A stretch of 10,495 bases of DNA from Oscillospiraceae bacterium (GTDB lineage Bacteria > Bacillota > Clostridia > Oscillospirales > UBA644): the NCBI GenBank assembly GCA_015067385.1, contig SVMP01000066.1, positions 1 to 10,495 of the forward strand. Direction: 5' to 3'. Of this stretch, positions 6,905 to 10,495 are shown one piece after another; positions within the stretch are counted from its first letter, which is position 1; every line of letters starts with the position of its first letter. A program made the translations under genes and the position numbers. The notes under the pieces are model-generated. The model was not told where the DNA came from, did no database searches, and was given only the letters and a program-made list of their open reading frames with translations.

Positions 6905-7891
6905 TTATCTGTAAAACAAAATGTACAGTGCGTATGTTATTATTGCGGAAACCGCGCTGCATAAAGCTTTTCCGCATATGTATTTCTTTAGTGAAAGACC
7001 GCATGGTGCGGTCACGGCAGCTACTTGGCAATGTACGGACAATCCCGACCATCCGAGGATCATCGATGTCAATATAACTTGTTTTAGTCCCCAATTTACG
7101 CCGAGTGTTTTTTTAACGCCTGTGGAAAATTCCACAAATCCGCATAGCAACGCCTCTATATCGCTTTGATATATTTCTGTTCCGGTTTTGCTTAACAACA
7201 AAGACGATGCTTTTGCAATCGACGGAATAATTTCGTAGTGCATGAGGATCTCAGACATTACGGCGAAAAAAACAATAAATGCGCTTATGTAAATAACTGT
7301 CAGGGCGGATGCCGTTACAGCCGACACGACGGATGATAAAAAAGATGCTTTTGCCGTGAAACTGTTTTCTGTTTTATTATTGCTTGCTTGATATGCTGTC
7401 CGTCTGCCGAATATGATACCCGTTATTATAAGCGCTGCTGTTTGTGCTGCAAATAATAAAAACCCTGCTTTAACATCATGCAGAAGAATTCCGCCTACTG
7501 TTCCGATAACGAAAGCAGGACTTGCTCCGTTGCAGAATGTCAGTATCGTTTCTGCCTGCGAACGTGTGCATTTGCCGTCTTTGTAAAGCTCGGCAACAGT
7601 TTTTGCGCCTATCGGAAAACCGGATATAAGCCCTAAAACAAATGCCGTCGCACATTCTCCGGGAACACCGAACAGCTGTCTCATTGTTTTCCCGAAAAGC
7701 CTTGCGCATAGATCCGAAAATCCGGATGATACAGCCAACGATGAGAAAACGAGAAAGGGCAAAAGAGACGGAATGATCGTTTTTATACAAAAATCAAGAG
7801 CATTTGAGCCTGCAAGAACAGCTTCATCCGGAGCAAACAGTACAGCCAACACACCCGCAATGGGCAAAAACAAAATTACGATTTTTTTCAT
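6905..7891 (-). CDS. ylbJ: YlbJ-like sporulation integral membrane protein (nucleoside-recognition/Gate domain)
   Basis: This 328-residue polytopic membrane protein has about eight hydrophobic segments. It begins with a membrane segment (residues 3-20) and then IIPSLLPFLVFSSL (39-52). The family core is clear: LISGFPIGAKTVAELY (88-103), TRSQAETILTFCNGASPAFVIGTVGG (109-134), the second-half FVEFSTGVKK (252-261) and LGWSGLSVHCQV (279-290). YlbJ is needed for sporulation in Bacillus subtilis, and the Gate/nucleoside-recognition fold suggests transport or channel activity, but the substrate is unknown. It is shorter than the Bacillus protein, which is around 400 residues as I recall. The ATG at 7891 is the only plausible start, since an in-frame TAA lies 18 nt upstream. 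Its ribosome site, GGTGG, is poor and close (3 nt). The gene lies 54 nt after metG and 35 nt before pyrB. Its place beside housekeeping genes rather than a sporulation cluster says little about its role. Confidence 0.85.
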   Translation of the reverse strand: MKKIVILFLPIAGVLAVLFAPDEAVLAGSNALDFCIKTIIPSLLPFLVFSSLAVSSGFSDLCARLFGKTMRQLFGVPGECATAFVLGLISGFPIGAKTVAELYKDGKCTRSQAETILTFCNGASPAFVIGTVGGILLHDVKAGFLLFAAQTAALIITGIIFGRRTAYQASNNKTENSFTAKASFLSSVVSAVTASALTVIYISAFIVFFAVMSEILMHYEIIPSIAKASSLLLSKTGTEIYQSDIEALLCGFVEFSTGVKKTLGVNWGLKQVILTSMILGWSGLSVHCQVAAVTAPCGLSLKKYICGKALCSAVSAIITYALYILFYR

Positions 7892-7924
7892 AGACCACCG
7901 ATAAATAAATTATTGATGGTCTAT
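7890..7924 (-). promoter_or_regulatory. ylbJ: Hairpin covering the ylbJ start codon
   Basis: In the transcript ATAGACCA (7924-7917) can pair with TGGTCTAT (7897-7890), an 8-bp perfect stem with a 19-nt loop. The 3' arm contains part of the weak ribosome site and the first two bases of the ylbJ ATG, so the fold would hide the start. Translation could depend on ribosomes arriving from metG or on another factor; this is inference. Confidence 0.4.
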
Positions 7925-7938
7925 TCTATTCGAAAATA

Positions 7939-7955
7939 AATCAGATTATCTGATT
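7939..7955 (-). repeat. Inverted repeat around the metG stop codon
   Basis: AATCAGA and TCTGATT (7-bp arms) enclose the three bases that form the metG TAA stop. TATTTTCG follows on the minus strand. A 3-nt loop and AT-rich arms make it a weak hairpin, so at best a leaky terminator or mRNA 3'-end stabiliser. Confidence 0.4.
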
Positions 7956-9886
7956 CTGTCACCGATCTTTGCGTTTTCGTCAAGGAAAATAACGTTGATG
8001 ATGTCGTTGCCGTCTTCATCTTTGTGAGACGATGCGAGAAGCATACCGCGGCTTTCTTCTCCGCGAAGCTTTGCGGGAGCAAGATTTTTCACAACAGCAA
8101 CTTTCTTGCCGATGAGATCTTCGGGCTTATAACATTTTGCGATTCCCGAAACGATCTGGCGTTCTTCGTAACCGAGTGTAACCTTGAGTTTGTAAAGTTT
8201 ATCGCTCTTTGCAACTTTTTCGCATTCGAGAATCTGTGCAACTCTGAGCTCGATCTTCATAAAGTCGTCAATGGTTATCTGCGGAAGTTCGGGTTCTGCA
8301 ACGATCTCTTCTTTTTTCTCTTCTACTTTCGGAGCAGCAAACGCCTCGAAGAATTTCTCGGCATCTATACGTGCGAAAAGGTTCTCGCCTTCACAGACAG
8401 TCGTACCGTTTTCAATATGACCGAATGATTTAACGGTTTCATAATCGGTCTTGTCGGTACCGAGTGTTTTGATTATTTTTTCACAGGTGGACGGCATGAT
8501 GGGTGAGAGAAGTATTGCGCAGATCCTTATGCTTTCCGCAAGGTTGTAAAGAACTTCGTCAAGGCGAGCCTTTGTTTCTTCTGATTTGGCAAGGATCCAC
8601 GGTGTCGTCTCATCGATATATTTGTTACATCTGCGAGCAATATTCATTATAGCTTCGATGCAGTCGCTCATTCTGAATTCTTCAAGACATGCTTCGGCAT
8701 TTGCATATGCTTCGGTAACGGTCTTTTTCAGATCTTCGTCGATCGTGTCGCAAACATCGGTCTTGTTGATAACGCCTCCGGAATACTTCTTGATCATTGC
8801 AACCGTTCTGGAAACAAGGTTGCCGAGCGTATTTGCAAGATCCGAATTGTATTTTTCGATAAGGGTTTCATATGTTATGGAACCGTCTGCGGTGTACGGC
8901 ATTTCCGAAAGCAGATAATATCTTACCGCATCAGTTCCGAAGAAGTTTACAAGGTCATCTGCGTAAATTACATTGCCTCTGGATTTTGACATCTTATCTG
9001 TTCCGAAAAGGAGCCAGGGATGACCGAATACTTTTTTCGGGAGAGGTTCACCGAGAGCCATGAGCATTATAGGCCAGTAAATAGTATGGAATCTGAGAAC
9101 GTCTTTACCGATAACATGAACATCTGCAGGCCAATATTTCTTGTAAAGACTGTCTTCCTCGTTCATGAAGCCAAGTGCGGTGATGTAGTTGGAAAGAGCG
9201 TCGATCCATACGTAAACAACGTGTTTATCGTCAAAATCAACGGGAACGCCCCATTTGAACGAAGTTCTGGATACGCAGAGATCCTGAAGTCCCGGCTTGA
9301 TGAAGTTGTTGACCATTTCTTTTTTGCGGCCTTCGGGATAGATGAAGTCGGGGTTTGCTTCGATGTAGTCTTCGAGCTGCTTTTGATATTTGGAAAGTCG
9401 GAGGAAGTATGCCTCTTCCTTTGTTTTTACAACTTCTCTGCCGCATTCGGGACATTTGCCGTCAACGAGTTGAGTTTCGGTCCAGAAAGATTCGTCGGGC
9501 TTGCAGTACCAGCCTTCATATTCGCCTTTGTATATATCGCCCTGTTCATAAAGTTTTTTGAATATCTTCTGAACTGCTTTTTCGTGGATCTCGTCAGTCG
9601 TTCTGATAAATCCGTCATATTTGATTTCGAGAAGATCGTAAACTCTTTTGATGTCATTTGTTATGCCGTCAACCCATTCTTTAGGGGAAACGCCTGCTTT
9701 TTTAGCGCAGTCTTCGATCTTCTGTCCATGTTCGTCTGTACCTGTAAGAAAGAATACGTCGAAGCCTTGCATTCGTTTGAACCTCGTTACCGCATCAGTA
9801 AAGACTATCTCATAGGAGTTTCCGATATGCGGCTTCTGTGAGGTGTAAGGGATGGCTGTCGTTATATAATATTTTTGTTTTTCCAT
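7946..9886 (-). CDS. metG: Methionyl-tRNA synthetase
   Basis: This 646-residue class I synthetase charges tRNA-Met with methionine in the cytoplasm. The HIGH box is PHIGN (19-23), and the KMSKS loop is intact at 298-302 (FGTDKMSKSRGNV). GTDEHGQ (49-55) and VYVWIDALSNY (224-234) are family-specific. The zinc knuckle reads C128-x2-D131 and C145-x2-C148, so one expected Cys is Asp. The anticodon-binding helical domain spans about 340-490 (ETTPW at 426-430), then a charged linker (518-536), then a C-terminal EMAP/Arc1-type tRNA-binding OB fold (536-646, with IELRVAQIL and LRGEESRGMLLAS), which supports dimerisation and tRNA binding. The length fits Bacillus-type MetS (about 660). The frame is open 29 codons further upstream to 9973, but that stretch overlaps the promoter, and AAAGGAA lies 10 nt before the ATG at 9886, so that start is chosen. 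The promoter is at 9939-9967, and the leader of about 45 nt is too short for a T-box. Confidence 0.97.
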   Translation of the reverse strand: MEKQKYYITTAIPYTSQKPHIGNSYEIVFTDAVTRFKRMQGFDVFFLTGTDEHGQKIEDCAKKAGVSPKEWVDGITNDIKRVYDLLEIKYDGFIRTTDEIHEKAVQKIFKKLYEQGDIYKGEYEGWYCKPDESFWTETQLVDGKCPECGREVVKTKEEAYFLRLSKYQKQLEDYIEANPDFIYPEGRKKEMVNNFIKPGLQDLCVSRTSFKWGVPVDFDDKHVVYVWIDALSNYITALGFMNEEDSLYKKYWPADVHVIGKDVLRFHTIYWPIMLMALGEPLPKKVFGHPWLLFGTDKMSKSRGNVIYADDLVNFFGTDAVRYYLLSEMPYTADGSITYETLIEKYNSDLANTLGNLVSRTVAMIKKYSGGVINKTDVCDTIDEDLKKTVTEAYANAEACLEEFRMSDCIEAIMNIARRCNKYIDETTPWILAKSEETKARLDEVLYNLAESIRICAILLSPIMPSTCEKIIKTLGTDKTDYETVKSFGHIENGTTVCEGENLFARIDAEKFFEAFAAPKVEEKKEEIVAEPELPQITIDDFMKIELRVAQILECEKVAKSDKLYKLKVTLGYEERQIVSGIAKCYKPEDLIGKKVAVVKNLAPAKLRGEESRGMLLASSHKDEDGNDIINVIFLDENAKIGDRIR

Positions 9887-9938
9887 ATTTTCAACGTTCC
9901 TTTCGTCAAATTTTTTTTCATCGGATAACAATCGATAT

Positions 9939-9967
9939 ATTATATCACAATATCTGTAAAAAGTCAA
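9939..9967 (-). promoter_or_regulatory. metG: metG promoter with extended -10
   Basis: On the minus strand TTGACT (9967-9962) and a perfect TATAAT (9944-9939) are spaced by 17 bp, with TG-A immediately before the -10 box. The predicted start is near 9932. It likely drives metG and perhaps ylbJ and pyrB. Confidence 0.85.
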
Positions 9968-9991
9968 TGGCAATCGAGCGGATATATTCTT

Positions 9992-10027
9992 AAAAATGTA
10001 AAACAGAGCCGAAAAAAAGCTCTGTTT
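9992..10027 (-). terminator. Rho-independent terminator of the right-edge gene
   Basis: On the minus strand AAACAGAGC / GCTCTGTTT (10027-10019 with 10009-10001) form a 9-bp perfect stem with a 9-nt loop, followed by TACATTTTT. It lies about 50 nt after the stop codon at 10078 and ahead of the metG promoter, insulating metG. Confidence 0.85.
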
Positions 10028-10077
10028 CAGTGTTTTTTATTTTGTTGATAAAAATAATCTTTTTTTGATCCGCTTTT

Positions 10078-10494
10078 TTATTCTTCAGCCGTTTCGAACC
10101 AACCGAGAAGAACAGCCGTGGCGGGCCAGCATGCGCTGACTCTCCATGTTTCGCCGGGTCTGTTGAGCGCATCGGATACGTTGATCTGTTCGCTTAACAT
10201 TCCTTTCAAAAACGGAGTGTCAAACGTTGAACCGAAAAATTCGCCGTCATATCTCGTTATGCAGTTTATTGCCGCAGCTTTGACTCGGAAATAAAGGTCT
10301 GTCCATCTGCTGTCGCCTGTTTCTTTTCCGAGGTCGTAAAGGAATCTTGCCGAGTTTGTACAGATTCCCGGACCCACGTGTCTGTTCTGAACGTTTGCAA
10401 GGACGCCGCCGCACACATTTACATTCTCAAGCATCGATCCGCAGGGGAACGGCGGAACGTAATTTACCACCCATGTCGCAAAAAGTTTTGCGGC
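10078..10494 (-). CDS. C-terminal fragment of an unrecognised, possibly carbohydrate-active protein (5' end beyond the window)
   Basis: The frame runs in from the right edge, so only the last 138 residues are seen; a GTG at 10470 is internal to the open frame and not a likely start. The visible part is mixed helical, with GSMLENVNVCGG, NRHVGPGICTNSARFLYDLG, ITRYDGEFFGSTFDTPF and an aromatic C-terminus (ETWRVSACWPATAVLLGWFE). Repeated amphipathic helices with Trp/Tyr-rich loops recall alpha/alpha-barrel polysaccharide hydrolases or lyases, which would suit an organism with the other carbohydrate-type protein at the left edge. This is only an impression: I do not recognise the family, no catalytic residue can be assigned, and no membrane segment is visible. 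Its transcript ends at the hairpin at 9992-10027. Confidence 0.55.
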   Translation of the reverse strand, partial: AAKLFATWVVNYVPPFPCGSMLENVNVCGGVLANVQNRHVGPGICTNSARFLYDLGKETGDSRWTDLYFRVKAAAINCITRYDGEFFGSTFDTPFLKGMLSEQINVSDALNRPGETWRVSACWPATAVLLGWFETAEE

Positions 10495-10495
10495 A

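Noticed and set aside
9020..9841. 273-codon plus-strand ORF
   Set aside because: It lies wholly antisense to metG, whose motifs are unambiguous; Phe/Val-rich composition is typical of an antisense shadow.
9887..9932. T-box or SAM riboswitch for metG
   Set aside because: The predicted leader is only about 45 nt and holds no stem I or antiterminator-like sequence.
9887..9973. N-terminal extension of metG by 29 codons
   Set aside because: It would overlap the -10 and -35 boxes and lacks a ribosome site; the start at 9886 begins directly with the conserved KYYITTAIPYTS segment.

Overview
The window looks like chromosomal DNA from a low-to-moderate GC Firmicute of the class Clostridia, possibly Oscillospiraceae-like. 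The clues are a YlbJ-type sporulation membrane protein, a HelD-type RNA polymerase recycling ATPase, a methionyl-tRNA synthetase with a C-terminal tRNA-binding domain, strong AGGAG ribosome sites, and classic -35/-10 promoters with 17-bp spacers. No database search was possible, so the lineage is an inference.

Layout. Positions 1-1107 (+) hold the 3' end of a large carbohydrate-active-looking protein, closed by a hairpin terminator. Positions 1222-2434 (+) are a self-contained unit: promoter, ribosome site and an ion-transporter-superfamily permease, closed by a terminator that is symmetric enough to work in both directions. From 2474 to about 3390 there is no intact gene. This stretch carries a near-consensus leftward promoter, a foldable leader, a 20-codon ORF with a strong ribosome site, and scraps of coding-like sequence. 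From 3392 to the end everything reads leftward (-): helD, pyrB, ylbJ and metG, then the 3' end of another large, unrecognised protein that enters from the right edge.

How it works together. metG has its own extended -10 promoter and a leader of only about 45 nt, too short for a T-box or SAM riboswitch. No good promoter or strong terminator was found between metG, ylbJ and pyrB (gaps 54 and 35 nt), so they may form one transcript. A perfect 14-bp hairpin 9 nt after pyrB probably ends it. The -35 box of a likely helD promoter lies in the loop of that hairpin, so the end of one unit and the start of the next are physically superimposed. helD ends at its own hairpin.

Most of the window is ordinary housekeeping DNA. 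The points most worth a second look are the leftward transcription unit at about 2438-3336, which has good signals but no clear product; its leader, which can form a hairpin whose loop can pair with two alternative downstream segments; the aspartate carbamoyltransferase that carries a PyrI-like zinc-binding tail; the promoter-in-terminator arrangement before helD; and a hairpin over the ylbJ start codon. I did not find a convincing new defence, mobile or secretion system.
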